Shown: positions 1 through 10,911, counted from the first letter of the stretch. The stretch: DNA of 64,000 bases from Alcaligenes pakistanensis (GCF_014652815.1 NZ_BMZN01000004.1:494812-558811), one strand, 5' to 3'. Numbers and translations are program-made. The notes: a model not told the origin generated them from the letters alone.

Positions 1-138
1 GGTGAACAGCAGATCCAGCAGAAAGGGGGGCAAGGGCAAAATCATCATGGCCATGACCATGAGGATCAGCACTGGGCCCGCTAACAGCCGGGCGTGTTGA
101 CCACCATTTTGTTTCAGTAAGGCAAAAAAATTGTTCAT
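1..138 (-). CDS. flhA: FlhA, flagellar export gate protein, N-terminal part
   Basis: Only the first 46 codons lie in the window; the gene runs off the left edge. The protein is the large membrane component of the flagellar type III export gate. The visible N-terminus begins MNNFFALLKQNGG and continues into a hydrophobic first membrane segment with the LPLPPFLLDLLFT signature found at this place in FlhA proteins. The ATG lies 5 bases after the flhB stop codon, so the two genes are almost certainly co-transcribed and translationally linked. Partial because of the window edge, not because of a lesion. Confidence 0.88.
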   Translation of the reverse strand, partial: MNNFFALLKQNGGQHARLLAGPVLILMVMAMMILPLPPFLLDLLFT

Positions 139-143
139 TGCTT

Positions 144-1295
144 TTAGTGTTTGCGCGAACGCAGTGGACCTTCATCCATGCCTGTCGGCACTTTCAATCG
201 GGTGGGCATGATCGGGCGCTCGCCCTGCCTTTTATTCCAGTTGCGAAGCTGATAAACCCAGGCCAGCACTTCAGCCACGGCCGCGTACAGGTCTACGGGA
301 ATCTCACGCTCCAGTTCGACATTGAAGTACAAGGCCCGCGCCAGTGCGGGTGCCTCCAGAGTCGCCACTTTGTGTTCCGCCGCCAGGCCACGGATCTTGG
401 CGGCAATCAAACCTGTGCCCTTGGCCACCACACGTGGCGCAGCGCTCTTGCCATCCTGATACTTCAAGGCCACCGCATAATGTGTCGGGTTGGTGACCAC
501 CACATCGGCACCCGGCACCTGCGACATCATGCGCGAACGAGCCATAGCCCGTTGCTGCTGCCGGATACGCCCTTTCACATGCGGATCGCCTTCGCTTTCC
601 TTATGCTCTTCTCTCACATCCTGGCGCGACATACGTAGCTTTTTATAAAAGCTCCATAGCTGCCAGGGCGCATCAATCAACACAATCACCAGCAGACTGG
701 CGGCGATCAAGGCACAACACTTGATGATCAGCGTCATCCCCGTGGCGATGGCTGCCGTGGGATGTACATACATCAGGGCCGTCATCTGCTCGCGCTCGGT
801 CCAGATCACATAGACCGCTACCGAGCCCACCAGTCCGGCTTTGGCCAGGGTCTTGACCAGTTCAACCACGGTCTGCATCGAAAACATGCGCTTGATGCCC
901 TTGGCCGGGTTCATGCGCTCGAACTTGGGCTGTATCGCCTTGCCGCTAAAGCTCATGCCGCCCAAGGCAATCGAGGCAAAAATCGCCACGACCACCAATA
1001 ATAAAAATAGCGGCGCCAGCCCTTTCAGGGCCTCTCCGGCCAAACCTGCTGCCTGCACCACCATCGCGGTGGGATCATGCGCAATACGCGGATCAAACCA
1101 GACGCTACGGCGTACGATGCCGCCAAAGGTTTCATACAAATAGCTAGCCCCGGCCCAAATCCCGCCAATGCCGGACAACAGCATCAGAAAAGTCGTCAGC
1201 TCTCTGGAACGCGCCACCTGCCCTTCTTCCCGCGCCTTTTCCAGGCGCCGGGGTGAGGCCGGTTCTGTTTTTTCGAGATCGCTGTCTTCTGCCAT
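144..1295 (-). CDS. flhB: FlhB, flagellar export switch protein
   Basis: Inner-membrane component of the flagellar type III secretion apparatus that switches substrate specificity from rod/hook to filament proteins. The 383-residue protein starts MAEDSDLEKTEPAS, as FlhB proteins do. It has hydrophobic segments in its N-terminal half and the self-cleaving NPTH motif (VVVTNPTHYAVAL) in the cytoplasmic C-terminal domain. An in-frame ATG 48 bases upstream exists, but the extra 16 residues do not resemble FlhB, so the inner ATG is preferred although no strong ribosome binding site precedes it. The gene follows cheZ after a terminator-like hairpin and is tightly joined to flhA. Confidence 0.95.
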   Translation of the reverse strand: MAEDSDLEKTEPASPRRLEKAREEGQVARSRELTTFLMLLSGIGGIWAGASYLYETFGGIVRRSVWFDPRIAHDPTAMVVQAAGLAGEALKGLAPLFLLLVVVAIFASIALGGMSFSGKAIQPKFERMNPAKGIKRMFSMQTVVELVKTLAKAGLVGSVAVYVIWTEREQMTALMYVHPTAAIATGMTLIIKCCALIAASLLVIVLIDAPWQLWSFYKKLRMSRQDVREEHKESEGDPHVKGRIRQQQRAMARSRMMSQVPGADVVVTNPTHYAVALKYQDGKSAAPRVVAKGTGLIAAKIRGLAAEHKVATLEAPALARALYFNVELEREIPVDLYAAVAEVLAWVYQLRNWNKRQGERPIMPTRLKVPTGMDEGPLRSRKH

Positions 1296-1446
1296 GGACT
1301 GCCAAGACGCAGGAATTGAAAGAGTGGATCGCGCGCCCAGCACGAATATCGCGCTCGCACTGCAGGCCGCGGGGTCATTCTAAAAGAGCAGGCAAGCTCT
1401 GATAGCGCGGAGAAAGCCGGATAAAAGCAGGCTGTTCCGCACAAGC

Positions 1447-1477
1447 AAAAAGGCGCTGCAATGTGCAGCGCCTTTTT
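1447..1477 (-). terminator. Hairpin terminator after cheZ
   Basis: A perfect 10-base stem (AGGCGCTGCA / TGCAGCGCCT) with a three-base loop is flanked by A and T runs, so it could act on both strands. It lies between the cheZ stop and flhB. It probably ends or attenuates the chemotaxis transcript before the flhBA genes. Confidence 0.75.
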
Positions 1478-1510
1478 GAAGCGGGTTAAACGGGCAATCG
1501 CAAGCGAAAA

Positions 1511-2152
1511 CTAAAAGCCCAGATTAGCCAGCAAATCGTCCACCTGATCCTGGCTGGTGACCACTTCCGAGGCCACTGGCGAGACGACAGGGCCGTTAAG
1601 CAGGCTTTGCGTCTCTTCGCGTTTTTCCGTGGGCACATTATCAACCAGCACCTGGACCAGCTCTGTCTCAATAGTGCCGACCACCCCCAACATACGGGTG
1701 ATCACCTGCCCCGTCAGATCCTGAAAATCCTGGGCCATGATAATTTCCAGCAGGTTTTCCTGGGTCTGCTGCGCCTTGACAGGCACATCACGCAAGAAAC
1801 TGCGGGTGCGTTTGACCAGTTCGCGAGCCTGATCTTGGTCCAAAGGTTGTTCAAACCACTGTTCCCATTCGGCATCCAGTGCCTGAGCATCCTCTTGCAA
1901 GGATTCCTGCAAAGGACGCACTTGCTCGGCCGCATTCAACACCCGGTTGGCGGCCTGCTCGGTCATGCGAGCCACATAATGCAGACGATCTCGGGCATCC
2001 GGAATCGCGTGCGCGGCATCTTTAATGGCCTGATCCAGACCCAGTTCGCGCATACTCTCCCGCAGCAAGCGGGTCAGGTTGGCGATGCGGTAGACCAGAT
2101 CAACCGGTACGCTTTGGGGGTCAGGCTGAGTCGGTGTTTGCTGTGGATCCAT
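1511..2152 (-). CDS. cheZ: CheZ, CheY-P phosphatase
   Basis: Cytoplasmic phosphatase that removes phosphate from CheY-P and so ends the clockwise motor signal. The 213-residue protein carries the catalytic segment QDFQDLTGQV; Asp145 and Gln149 match the E. coli D143/Q147 pair. It ends in the CheY-binding tail SQDQVDDLLANLGF, nearly identical to that of enteric CheZ. A low-complexity Gln/Pro N-terminus precedes the long helical hairpin region. The gene starts 13 bases after cheY, as expected for an operon. Confidence 0.95.
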   Translation of the reverse strand: MDPQQTPTQPDPQSVPVDLVYRIANLTRLLRESMRELGLDQAIKDAAHAIPDARDRLHYVARMTEQAANRVLNAAEQVRPLQESLQEDAQALDAEWEQWFEQPLDQDQARELVKRTRSFLRDVPVKAQQTQENLLEIIMAQDFQDLTGQVITRMLGVVGTIETELVQVLVDNVPTEKREETQSLLNGPVVSPVASEVVTSQDQVDDLLANLGF

Positions 2153-2165
2153 GACGTACTCCGTA

Positions 2166-2555
2166 TTAACCGCCCATTTTCTCGAAGATCTTGTTCAGCT
2201 TCTCTTCCAGTGTTGCGGCGGTAAAGGGTTTAACGACGTAGCCATTGGCGCCCGCCTGGGCGGCGGCAATAATGTTCTCTTTCTTGGCTTCGGCCGTCAC
2301 CATCAGCACCGGCAAAGAGGACAGGTTGGCATCGGCACGAATCTGTTTAAGCATTTCCAGCCCATCCAGATTCGGCATATTCCAGTCAGAGACCACGAAC
2401 TCGAAATTGCCATTACGCAATTTCTCCAGGCCCATCTGACCATCTTCAGCTTCGTCTACATTCTCGTATCCCAGATCCTTGAGCAAGTTCTTGATGATCC
2501 GGCGCATGGTGGGAAAGTCATCGACGACGAGAATCTTTATATTTTTTTGTACCAT
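2166..2555 (-). CDS. cheY: CheY, chemotaxis response regulator
   Basis: Single-domain receiver protein that carries the signal from CheA to the flagellar switch protein FliM. All key residues fall at the same numbers as in E. coli CheY: acidic pair Asp12/Asp13, phosphorylation site Asp57 (SDWNMPN), Thr87, Tyr106 and Lys109. Length is 129 residues, the usual size. It lies between cheB and cheZ in the chemotaxis operon. Confidence 0.97.
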   Translation of the reverse strand: MVQKNIKILVVDDFPTMRRIIKNLLKDLGYENVDEAEDGQMGLEKLRNGNFEFVVSDWNMPNLDGLEMLKQIRADANLSSLPVLMVTAEAKKENIIAAAQAGANGYVVKPFTAATLEEKLNKIFEKMGG

Positions 2556-2599
2556 TTACATTCTCCAAATGAGTAGCATGCCAGTGCGTTCAGGTCCGC

Positions 2600-3658
2600 T
2601 TATACGCGGTGCCCAAAGGCCCCCACACTAGCTAGAATTCGTTCGCTAATCTGCCCCAAGGGCAAGGCGATGTCAGCAGCGCCAATTTGCAGGGCCTCAC
2701 GGGGCATACCGAACACCACGCTGGTGGCCTCGTCCTGGGCAAAGGTCATGGCTCCGGCCTGTTTCATGGCCAGCAAACCCTGCGCGCCGTCCTTACCCAT
2801 GCCGGTCAGAATCACGCCTACGGCATTACGACCAGCCAGCTCGGCTGCAGAGTGAAACAGCACATCAACCGAAGGCCGGTGGCGGTTGACGGGCTCGCTG
2901 TCCACCAGCTTGACCACATAGTTAGCACCTGAGCGGGCCAGCTTCATGTGGGCAACACCGCCAGGAGCCAGGTAAACGTGGCCGGGCAGAACGCGCTGAC
3001 CATCTTCAGCCTCGTGCACCTGCATGGAGCACAGACCATCCAGCCGGTTCACAAAAGAGCGTGTAAAACCGGCAGGCATATGTTGGGTAATCATGATGGC
3101 CGGACAATTGGCCGGCAAAGGCTCCAGCACCTGGCGGATGGCTTCCGTGCCACCGGTGGAGGCACCAATCATGATGAGCTTTTCGGTGGTCGAGAAGTTA
3201 TGCGTCAGGCGACGTACGGGTTCTGAGCCTGCGCTGGCCGGTGCCGCACGACGCGGGCGCGCAATCGAAGCGGCGCGAATCTTGTCCGCAATCAGGTCTG
3301 AATAGTCCAGCAAGCCATCGCGCAGGCCCAGCTTGGGCTTGGTCACAAAGTCTACTGCACCCAGCTCCAGAGCACGCAAGGTCACATCCGAATTGCGTTC
3401 TGTCAAGGAAGAGACCATCACCACCGGCATGGGACGCAAGCGCATCAGCCGTTCCAGAAAGTCCAGGCCATCCATGCGGGGCATCTCGACATCCAGCGTC
3501 AGCACATCCGGATTGTGTTCTTTGATCAGATCGCGCGCCACCAGCGGATCAGGGGCCACCGCCACCACTTCCATATCCGCATGACTATTGATAATTTCCA
3601 CCATCAGGCTGCGCACCAGGGCGGAATCGTCTACACACAAAACTCGAATTTTCTTCAT
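2600..3658 (-). CDS. cheB: CheB, chemoreceptor methylesterase
   Basis: Protein-glutamate methylesterase/deamidase that resets chemoreceptors. Residues 1-120 form a receiver domain with Asp10/Asp11 and phospho-acceptor Asp56 ([12 protein letters not shown]). A basic, Ala-rich linker follows, then the esterase domain with the catalytic Ser ([10 protein letters not shown]), His (ITQHMPAGF) and Asp ([11 protein letters not shown]). The start [14 protein letters not shown] is chosen because it matches family N-termini. In-frame ATGs 12 and 30 bases upstream are also possible; the furthest would begin 6 bases after cheR. No cheD gene separates cheR and cheB. Confidence 0.95.
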   Translation of the reverse strand: MKKIRVLCVDDSALVRSLMVEIINSHADMEVVAVAPDPLVARDLIKEHNPDVLTLDVEMPRMDGLDFLERLMRLRPMPVVMVSSLTERNSDVTLRALELGAVDFVTKPKLGLRDGLLDYSDLIADKIRAASIARPRRAAPASAGSEPVRRLTHNFSTTEKLIMIGASTGGTEAIRQVLEPLPANCPAIMITQHMPAGFTRSFVNRLDGLCSMQVHEAEDGQRVLPGHVYLAPGGVAHMKLARSGANYVVKLVDSEPVNRHRPSVDVLFHSAAELAGRNAVGVILTGMGKDGAQGLLAMKQAGAMTFAQDEATSVVFGMPREALQIGAADIALPLGQISERILASVGAFGHRV

Positions 3659-3694
3659 GCTACTCATCATCCCGATTTCAAGCGCCAACAGAGC

Positions 3695-4537
3695 TTAGTT
3701 CCGCACATACACCGTCTGACCCAGCAAGCGAAAGGCTTTGGTCAAGTAGGAGAAGTTCTCGGAGTGCCCAACAAACAGCAGTCCGCCCGGCTTGGTCACG
3801 GCGGCGAATCGCTCCAGGATGCGTGTTTGATCGTCCCGGTCAAAATAAATCATGGTGTTTCTACAGAAGATCACGTCAAAACGGCTGGACGATGGCCAAG
3901 CAGGCCCCACCAGATTGAACTCTTCAAACTCCACCATCTTGCGCAGCACGGGCTTGACGCGTGCCAGTCCCTTGCGAGCCCCCACACCGCGCTGAAAATA
4001 GCGCGGCAGCCACAAATCGGGTACGGGCTGGATACGCTCCAGGGTGTACATACCCTGCCTGGCCTTATCCAAGGCGGCCGAGTCAATATCACTGGCCAGA
4101 ATAGACACATTGACGTCGGGCGAAGGACAGTGCTCACGCACCGTCATGGCAATGGAATAGACTTCCTCGCCCGTTGAGGCGGCACTGCACCAGATATCCA
4201 GCGGCTTGCCGCGTGTACTGACAAATTTGCCCAAAATATCGAAGTGGTGCTGCTCACGAAAAAAAGCGGTGTGATTGATCGTGAAAGCGTTGACGAAGTC
4301 CTGCCACTCCTGGCTATGGGTGTCCTGTTCCAGAATATCCAGATACTGCCGGACCTCCCGAACCCCCGCGTTCTGGCTGCGCATCCCCAATGTGCGCGCC
4401 ACCATATCTTCTTTGTGGGTCCCTAAAATGATGCCCGCATACGACTTGAGCAAGCGCGCAGCTCGCTCACAGTCGGCCCTCGAGGCTTGCGGGATCGAGG
4501 GCAATGTATAAACAAAAGGTTCCACAGATGTGCTCAT
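3695..4537 (-). CDS. cheR: CheR, chemoreceptor methyltransferase
   Basis: S-adenosylmethionine-dependent methyltransferase that methylates glutamates on chemoreceptors, opposing CheB. The 280-residue product has the CheR N-terminal helical domain (TINHTAFFRE) and the SAM-binding fold with the motif WCSAASTGEEVYS, followed by FDVIFCRNTMIYFD. The ATG used (MSTSVEPF) lies 4 bases beyond the stop codon of the chemoreceptor gene. The open frame extends 46 codons upstream into that gene, but those residues do not look like CheR. Confidence 0.94.
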   Translation of the reverse strand: MSTSVEPFVYTLPSIPQASRADCERAARLLKSYAGIILGTHKEDMVARTLGMRSQNAGVREVRQYLDILEQDTHSQEWQDFVNAFTINHTAFFREQHHFDILGKFVSTRGKPLDIWCSAASTGEEVYSIAMTVREHCPSPDVNVSILASDIDSAALDKARQGMYTLERIQPVPDLWLPRYFQRGVGARKGLARVKPVLRKMVEFEEFNLVGPAWPSSSRFDVIFCRNTMIYFDRDDQTRILERFAAVTKPGGLLFVGHSENFSYLTKAFRLLGQTVYVRN

Positions 4538-4541
4538 ATAA

Positions 4542-6278
4542 CTACAGGCTGGCCAAGGTCCCGCTAAAAGGCCCCGCCGACAAGCGTTCACCGGAACGTA
4601 ACCGCTCTGGCTCGGCCGAATCAAACGGATCATCAATAATGTCTTGGGCACCAACCTTGAAGGCCGATACCGCATCGGACAGACGGGTAGCCTGATCCTG
4701 TAAGGACCCAGCCGCTGCAGTTGCCTGCTCTACCAGGGCCGCGTTTTGCTGCACAACCACATCCATTTGTGCAACGGCCCGATTTACCTGTTCAATACCT
4801 TCGGACTGCTCGTTCGAGGCCGAAGAAATTTCCGCCATGATGGTGGTGACACTCTGCACCGAGCTCACCACTTCCATTACGACCTTGCCCGCCTCATCCA
4901 CCTGACGAGTCCCTTCTTTCACTTTCGCCAGCGATTGCTCGATCAAGCCTTTGATCTCGCGCGCGGCCTGGGCGCTGCGCTGGGCGAGGCTGCGCACTTC
5001 GCCTGCCACCACGGCAAAGCCCTTGCCCTGCTCTCCGGCACGGGCCGCTTCCACGGCCGCATTCAGGGCCAGGATATTGGTCTGAAAGGCAATGCCATCA
5101 ATGACGTTCACAATCTGTGCAATCTGCCCCGAGCTGGCCGACAAATCTTCCATGGTCTGCACCACGGTAGAGACAGCCTGACCACCCCGCATCGCCACTT
5201 CAGAGGCGTTCTTGGCCACCTGATCAGCTTGCTGGGCGTTATCCGAGTTCTGGCGCACGGTGCTGGCCAACTGCTCCATACTGGCCGCGGTTTGCTGCAA
5301 GGACGCGGCCTGCTCTTCGGTACGACTGCTTAAATCGGTATTGCCCACATAGATTTCATGCGAGCCAAAAGTAATTTCTTCCACGCCCTGCCGCACGGTC
5401 ATGACCATGGCCTGCAAGCTGTTCTGCATACGGCGCACAGCGTCATACAGCACACCGATTTCATTGGTGGAGCGCACTTCCACACGCTGCGTCAAATCTC
5501 CGCTGGCAATGCGATCAAAGTGCGCACCGGCCTGACGCAAGGGGCGCAAGACCATGCGATTCAAGAACACATACACCGCCAAAGAGATAAACAGGCAGAA
5601 CACCATGGCCAGACCCACCAGACGGATCACCATATTGTATTGATCGTTTTCTTTTTGAAACTGCGTGTCGATAGAACGCTGTTGGGCAGCCTGCAAGGTG
5701 CTCAAGGCACTGTACAAGTCCTCTTCCAGAAACTTAGTGGTGGTCGCTACATAGCTGCGGAAACCGGCAATATCACCTTGCTCCAGGTAAGCGATCAGGG
5801 GCAGCACACCGCCTTGCATCAAGGACATGAAGGATGCATCTACACGCTGGTAGTAGTCGTTCGTCCCTTCCAGCTGAGTCGCAACGCCCTGATACTCAAA
5901 AAAAGCTTCTTGCGCCTGCTCGAACTGCTTACGGGTGGCCTCCAGAGCCTCGCGGGTAGCGGTGCTGATCGCCGAACCCTCAGGAGCCGCATCGCTCCAT
6001 TCCGCCATCAGGTCCTGGTTTTGCAGGTCGTTGCTGACCACATAACTGATGGCCGCTCGCCCAATCAGGGTTTGAGTCTCTTTGTAGCGCTCGATCGCCT
6101 GATACATGGCCGAGCCTACACGCTGGTTGACCACGATGCTTTGCAGCGCACCGTTATTGGCGCGCAGGGACAAAATCCCCAAGGCCGCACCCGCCACCAA
6201 CATGACTAAAAAAAACACCAGTACCAGAATCAGACTGGTCCGCACCTTCAGATTGGTCAAACGTAATCCATCCAGCAT
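4542..6278 (-). CDS. Methyl-accepting chemotaxis protein, Tar/Tsr type
   Basis: Inner-membrane chemoreceptor. It has a first membrane helix near residues 14-37, a periplasmic four-helix ligand-binding region, a second membrane helix near residue 220 ([18 protein letters not shown]), a HAMP domain, and the conserved signalling hairpin ([38 protein letters not shown]). The C-terminus ends SGTLASL and lacks the NWETF-type pentapeptide that tethers CheR/CheB in enteric receptors. I use the ATG preceded by AAGGTG at 6 bases; another ATG lies 33 bases upstream without such a site. The ligand cannot be read from the sequence; the Tsr/Tar-like sensor suggests an amino or organic acid. Confidence 0.93.
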   Translation of the reverse strand: MLDGLRLTNLKVRTSLILVLVFFLVMLVAGAALGILSLRANNGALQSIVVNQRVGSAMYQAIERYKETQTLIGRAAISYVVSNDLQNQDLMAEWSDAAPEGSAISTATREALEATRKQFEQAQEAFFEYQGVATQLEGTNDYYQRVDASFMSLMQGGVLPLIAYLEQGDIAGFRSYVATTTKFLEEDLYSALSTLQAAQQRSIDTQFQKENDQYNMVIRLVGLAMVFCLFISLAVYVFLNRMVLRPLRQAGAHFDRIASGDLTQRVEVRSTNEIGVLYDAVRRMQNSLQAMVMTVRQGVEEITFGSHEIYVGNTDLSSRTEEQAASLQQTAASMEQLASTVRQNSDNAQQADQVAKNASEVAMRGGQAVSTVVQTMEDLSASSGQIAQIVNVIDGIAFQTNILALNAAVEAARAGEQGKGFAVVAGEVRSLAQRSAQAAREIKGLIEQSLAKVKEGTRQVDEAGKVVMEVVSSVQSVTTIMAEISSASNEQSEGIEQVNRAVAQMDVVVQQNAALVEQATAAAGSLQDQATRLSDAVSAFKVGAQDIIDDPFDSAEPERLRSGERLSAGPFSGTLASL

Positions 6279-6410
6279 TGCAAGCACCTTGTCTAGAGTA
6301 GATCCGAACATCAGAGGCGCTCGTGACGCCTCCCCCGACCCGAAAAATCCTTAAAGGACCCCTTTTGTTCAGCAAGTCCCCGTCTGGCGAGTCCCTGCAG
6401 ACTCAGGCGA

Positions 6411-6911
6411 TCAGGTCACTGCGCTGTCAACCAGGGCCATCTCTTCGCTGGTCATCAGTTTTTCAATATCCACCAGAATCAGCATGCGCTCGCCCAGGGT
6501 ACCGATACCGGTCAGGTACTCGGTCGAGAAGGCGGTGCCAAAGCTGGGGGCCGCACTGATCTGGGACGACTGCAAGACCAGCACATCGGACACGCCATCG
6601 ACCACTACGCCGGCCACGCGATCATGCAGATTCAGGATCACCACCACGGTCTGATGGTCGTACTCCACGCGTTCCATATTGAAGCGCACACGCAAGTCCG
6701 CGATAGGCACAATCACGCCACGCAAATTGGTAACGCCCTTGATGAAATGGGGTACGTTGGCAATGCGGGTTACGGTCTGGGAGTCGTAGCCCCGGATCTC
6801 CTGAACTTTCAGAATATCGATGCCGTATTCCTGGTCGCCCAGAGTAAATACCAGATACTCCTTGCCGCCAGCCTCGGCAGCTTCGGAGTGGGAAGTAAAG
6901 TCGTTGGACAT
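6411..6911 (-). CDS. cheW: CheW, chemotaxis coupling protein
   Basis: Scaffold protein that joins CheA to the chemoreceptors. The 166-residue product is an SH3-like CheW domain, with [21 protein letters not shown] near its start, [15 protein letters not shown] in the middle and the closing LILVDIEKL strand. The start MSNDFTSH is preceded by GGAG at 7 bases and begins 16 bases after the cheA stop. A longer open frame reaching into cheA is ignored. Confidence 0.95.
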   Translation of the reverse strand: MSNDFTSHSEAAEAGGKEYLVFTLGDQEYGIDILKVQEIRGYDSQTVTRIANVPHFIKGVTNLRGVIVPIADLRVRFNMERVEYDHQTVVVILNLHDRVAGVVVDGVSDVLVLQSSQISAAPSFGTAFSTEYLTGIGTLGERMLILVDIEKLMTSEEMALVDSAVT

Positions 6912-6927
6912 AAAAATCTCCGAATAA

Positions 6928-8997
6928 TCAGGCCCACGTCGAGGCGGGATCACGCGCCAGACGTTGCAAGGCAAAAACATCAACAATCAGGGCTACGCTG
7001 CCATCACCCAAAATGGTGGCGGCGGAAATACCCGGAATTTTTCGGTAGTTGGCTTCCAGGTTCTTGACCACGACTTGATGCTGGCCAATCAGGTGATCGA
7101 CCAGCAAGGCAAAGCGCATGTCTTCGGCCTGCAAGATAACGGCAATGGCACGGGTTACATCCTTTTCGGCTTCTTCCACCGAAAAGATGTCCCGCAGGGA
7201 AATCAGGGGCAGGTACTCGCCACGGACAAACATCACATGATCGGTATCGGACACGCGGCGCAACTGTTCTTCTGTTGGCTGCATGGATTCGGTCACGTGG
7301 GCCAGCGGCAAAATAAAGACTTCATTGCCCACCTGAACCGACATGCCATCCAGAATGGCCAGCGTCAGCGGCAAGACAATACGGGTGGTGGTGCCCTTAC
7401 CCGCACGCGAGTACAGCTGCACATGGCCGCCCATGCTTTGGATATTGCGTCGTACCACGTCCATGCCCACGCCGCGCCCGGAAATCTCCGTGACTTTGTC
7501 AGCGGTCGAAAAACCAGGGGCAAAAATCAGTTGCCAGACTTCGTCGTCCGGCATGGTCTCGGTCACCGGTAGGCCCGAGGACATGGCTTTTTTCAGGATA
7601 CGTTCACGGTTCAGACCGGCGCCATCGTCCACCACTTCAATAATGATGTGGCCGCCCTGGTGCTGAGCCGACAGAGTCAGCACGCCCTCTTCTTCTTTAC
7701 CCGCAGCCAGACGATCCTCGGGCATTTCAATACCGTGGTCGATACTGTTGCGCACCAGGTGAGTCAGCGGGTCAATAATGCGTTCGATCAGGCTCTTGTC
7801 CAGCTCGGTGGCCTGGCCTTTGGTGACCAGACGAATTTTCTTGTCCATACGCGCGGCGCTTTCACGCACCACACGCGGAAAACGGCTGAACACGTAGTCC
7901 ATAGGCATCATGCGGATGGACATCACGGACTCTTGCAGATCGCGAGCATTACGCTCCAACTGCTCAATCCCGTTAAGCAGACGATCATGCACAACCGGGT
8001 CTAGGGTCGAGGCAGTTTGCACCAGCATGGCCTGGGTAATAACCAGTTCCCCCACCAGATTGATAATCTGATCGACTTTTTCTACGCCTACGCGAATCGT
8101 GCCCGACTCTTTGGCGGCTGCCGGTTTAAGGGGTTTGTCTGCCGCTTTGGGAGCAGCAGGTGCTTCAGGTTTTTCTGCTTCAGCAGCCACAGGCGCCACA
8201 GCAGGAGCAGCGACAGGAGCGGGAGTTGCCGCAGGGGCAACAGCGGCAACTGGCTCAACAGCCGCCGTAGCAGCAGGTGCTACTGCAGCCTGCCCAGGCA
8301 CCGCACCGGGCTGCACAGACACCTGATCCGCATTCAAAATGAAGCAGCACACCGCCAGGATATCGTCAGCCGACCCTGTGGTTTCCAGCCAGATATCCAG
8401 GCGCTCGCCCTCGCGGCTCTGATGGACAATCGTGCCCATCAACTCCATTTCTTGTTGCAGCGCTTCGGCATCCTTATCGGATACCGGCCCCATCGACACC
8501 CACAGCGGCAAACCATCCGCACTGGCGACCGGTTCTGGCTCGGGTTCCTCTTGCAGGATGGCCTCGGTCCCTTTGGTGTCGGTCGCCAAAATGCCCTTTT
8601 GCTCCAGGGCCAACTGCCTTAATTGCGCGCAGATACGAGTGTAGGCTTGCTCATCAGGCTCCTGTTCCTCGCGGTAGGCATTGACTTGTCCGGTTAGCAC
8701 GTCCTTGGTTTCCAGAAAGAGGTCAATCATGTCCTTGCGCAATTGCATCTCGCCATTACGGACCAGATCGAGCAGGTTTTCGAGTAAGTGGGTGGTCTCA
8801 GCCAACTGGCCAAAACAACCAAAAGTGCCTGCCCCGCCCTTGATCGAGTGCGCGGCCCGGAAGATGGCATTGAGCTGATCGCGATCAGGCTCATCCAGAT
8901 CCAACTCCAGCAGCAAGCGCTCCATGTCCGCCAGCAACTCATCGGCTTCATCGAAAAAGGTTTCGTAAAACTGACTCAGATCTACGCCGGAGCTCAT
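6928..8997 (-). CDS. cheA: CheA, chemotaxis histidine kinase
   Basis: Cytoplasmic histidine kinase that phosphorylates CheY and CheB. The domains in order are: the HPt domain with phospho-acceptor His50 ([13 protein letters not shown]); a middle region that would hold the CheY/CheB-docking P2 domain; a long Ala/Pro/Glu-rich linker around residues 235-300; a dimerisation helix pair; the kinase ATP-binding domain ([36 protein letters not shown]); and a C-terminal CheW-like domain. Length is 689 residues. The ATG is preceded by AGGA at a good distance; a GTG two codons upstream is less likely. Confidence 0.96.
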   Translation of the reverse strand: MSSGVDLSQFYETFFDEADELLADMERLLLELDLDEPDRDQLNAIFRAAHSIKGGAGTFGCFGQLAETTHLLENLLDLVRNGEMQLRKDMIDLFLETKDVLTGQVNAYREEQEPDEQAYTRICAQLRQLALEQKGILATDTKGTEAILQEEPEPEPVASADGLPLWVSMGPVSDKDAEALQQEMELMGTIVHQSREGERLDIWLETTGSADDILAVCCFILNADQVSVQPGAVPGQAAVAPAATAAVEPVAAVAPAATPAPVAAPAVAPVAAEAEKPEAPAAPKAADKPLKPAAAKESGTIRVGVEKVDQIINLVGELVITQAMLVQTASTLDPVVHDRLLNGIEQLERNARDLQESVMSIRMMPMDYVFSRFPRVVRESAARMDKKIRLVTKGQATELDKSLIERIIDPLTHLVRNSIDHGIEMPEDRLAAGKEEEGVLTLSAQHQGGHIIIEVVDDGAGLNRERILKKAMSSGLPVTETMPDDEVWQLIFAPGFSTADKVTEISGRGVGMDVVRRNIQSMGGHVQLYSRAGKGTTTRIVLPLTLAILDGMSVQVGNEVFILPLAHVTESMQPTEEQLRRVSDTDHVMFVRGEYLPLISLRDIFSVEEAEKDVTRAIAVILQAEDMRFALLVDHLIGQHQVVVKNLEANYRKIPGISAATILGDGSVALIVDVFALQRLARDPASTWA

Positions 8998-9084
8998 GAA
9001 CACTTCCTTCTTGGTTATGGCTTAGAACAACAAAACAAAAAGCACAGCCCAAACACGTAGGCCTGAAGGGCCTGTTAACAGGCC

Positions 9085-10023
9085 CTAGGGCACTACTGGC
9101 AAGGCAGAAGGCATTTCAGGCAGACCCGGAATATGAATACTGATGGGCCCCTCGGTCTCCTGCATCGCTTCGCGCAAATCAAACTCTTGCGAACCACTTG
9201 CCGCTTGCTCGTCCATGCGTCGTTCTGCCCGGCTATTGAGCACGAGCAGGCTGATACGTCGATTTACGGCTGCGGCAGGGTTATCTTTAACAAGGCTCAC
9301 ACTATCGGCCAAACCCACGACCTGCTTGACCTTGGCCTCGGCCAGACCACCGGCCACCAACTCTTGACGGGCCGCATTGGCGCGGTCTGCTGACAGTTCC
9401 CAGTTACTGTACAAACGCTCGCCACTGGCATACTGCAAAGAATCCGTATGCCCGGAAATCAGGATGCGATTGGGCATCTCGTTCAAAGACGAACTCAGCG
9501 AGCGCAAAATGGCCCGCATGTAAATCTGCACATGCGCGCTGCCCGTAGAGAACATGGGGCGGCTTTGGCGATCAATAATCTGGATGCGCAAACCGTCCTG
9601 AGTCATGTCCAGCAGCAGTTGCGGACGGAACTCTTTCAAGACGGGATCGATACGAATCAGCTCTTCCAGAGCCGATTTCAAATCCTCCAGGCGCTCCACA
9701 TCCAGACGGTCATCCGCCGCCTGACCGGGGTTCGCACCGGGGTGGGGGTTGGGGACCAGGCTGGGCTGGCCGCCCGGAATGACACTGCGCGAATAGTCTG
9801 CCTGATAGCCGCCCGACACAGCATCCATCAGGGGCATGCGAAAGTAATCGGCAATCTCTTTCAAGTCCTGTTTGGGAACCAGGGAAAGAATCCACATCAC
9901 CAGGAAGAAGGCCATCATGGCCGTCATGAAGTCCGCGTACGCAATTTTCCAGCTACCGCCGTGATGCTCGGCATGCGCCATCTTCTTGCGACGGATAATG
10001 ACTCGGTCCTTATGGTTGCTCAT
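9085..10023 (-). CDS. motB: MotB, flagellar stator protein
   Basis: Stator subunit that anchors the proton channel to peptidoglycan. A basic cytoplasmic N-terminus leads to a single membrane helix that starts at the proton-binding Asp31 (YADFMTAMMAFFLVMWILS), equivalent to Asp32 of E. coli. The periplasmic C-terminal half is an OmpA-like peptidoglycan-binding domain (ILISGHTDSLQY, NWELSADRANAARQ, NRRISLLVL). The 312-residue length is normal. It follows motA by 12 bases. Confidence 0.96.
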   Translation of the reverse strand: MSNHKDRVIIRRKKMAHAEHHGGSWKIAYADFMTAMMAFFLVMWILSLVPKQDLKEIADYFRMPLMDAVSGGYQADYSRSVIPGGQPSLVPNPHPGANPGQAADDRLDVERLEDLKSALEELIRIDPVLKEFRPQLLLDMTQDGLRIQIIDRQSRPMFSTGSAHVQIYMRAILRSLSSSLNEMPNRILISGHTDSLQYASGERLYSNWELSADRANAARQELVAGGLAEAKVKQVVGLADSVSLVKDNPAAAVNRRISLLVLNSRAERRMDEQAASGSQEFDLREAMQETEGPISIHIPGLPEMPSALPVVP

Positions 10024-10035
10024 GGACGCGTCCGC

Positions 10036-10911
10036 TTAGGCCTTGCGACCAGCACCCGAACGGGCCTGACGTACATGCTCTTCCAGTTCCTGGAACGAAG
10101 GACGATCCGAGGAGTACAGCACCTTACGGCCAAACTCTACCGCCAGCTGGGGTGGGTAGCCGTTTAAGTTAGCCAGCAAAGTGACCTTAATGCATTCCAG
10201 TACTTTGACCGAATCGGAAGTACGGCGCTCAATCGTGGCCGCCAAAGGAGCCACAAACCCGTAGGCCAGCAAAATACCCAAAAAGGTACCCACCATAGCT
10301 TTGGAAATCAGGTCTGCCAGCACAGCAGGCGGCTGATCTACAGAGGCCAGGGCCTTCACCACACCCAGCACCGCCGCCACAATCCCGAAAGCGGGCAAGG
10401 CGTCAGCCACTTCACGCAAGGCACGCGCTGGCACGTTGCGTTCATGCTGGTGGGTTTCGATGTCCTGGTCCATCAGCGTTTCGATTTCAAACGAGCTCAT
10501 ATTGCCGCTGATCATCAAACGCAGGTAGTCGGACACAAAGTTCATCAAGGCCGGATCTTTCACCACATTGGGATAATCCGCAAAGATGGGACTCTGCTCG
10601 GGGTTCTCGATATCAGCTTCGATGGACATCATGCCATCGCGGCGCGCCTTGTTCAGCAGCACAGACAGCATCCCCATCAGTTGCATGTACAACTGCTTGT
10701 TATAGGGACTGCTGCGAAATGCAATCGGCAAGGCTTTAGCCAGCAGCTTGATGGACTTGCCGCTGTTGGACGCAAAATAGGCCCCCAGGGCCGCGCCACC
10801 AATCAGTAGTAATTCAAAAGGCTGGTAGAGCGCACCTAAATGCCCGCCCAGACCCACAAAGCTCCCAAAAACGGAGACGAAAACAATGATATATCCAAGG
10901 ATGATAAGCAC
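10036..10911 (-). CDS. motA: MotA, flagellar stator protein
   Basis: Inner-membrane stator subunit that forms the proton path with MotB and pushes on FliG. The 291-residue protein has two N-terminal membrane helices (MLIILGYIIVFVSVFGSF and a following pair), a cytoplasmic loop with the charged segment that contacts FliG (LLNKARRDGMMSIE), and two C-terminal helices including the conserved ALPAFGIVAAVLGVVKAL. It is the first motility gene after flhC, from which it is separated by about 190 bases. Confidence 0.96.
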   Translation of the reverse strand: MLIILGYIIVFVSVFGSFVGLGGHLGALYQPFELLLIGGAALGAYFASNSGKSIKLLAKALPIAFRSSPYNKQLYMQLMGMLSVLLNKARRDGMMSIEADIENPEQSPIFADYPNVVKDPALMNFVSDYLRLMISGNMSSFEIETLMDQDIETHQHERNVPARALREVADALPAFGIVAAVLGVVKALASVDQPPAVLADLISKAMVGTFLGILLAYGFVAPLAATIERRTSDSVKVLECIKVTLLANLNGYPPQLAVEFGRKVLYSSDRPSFQELEEHVRQARSGAGRKA

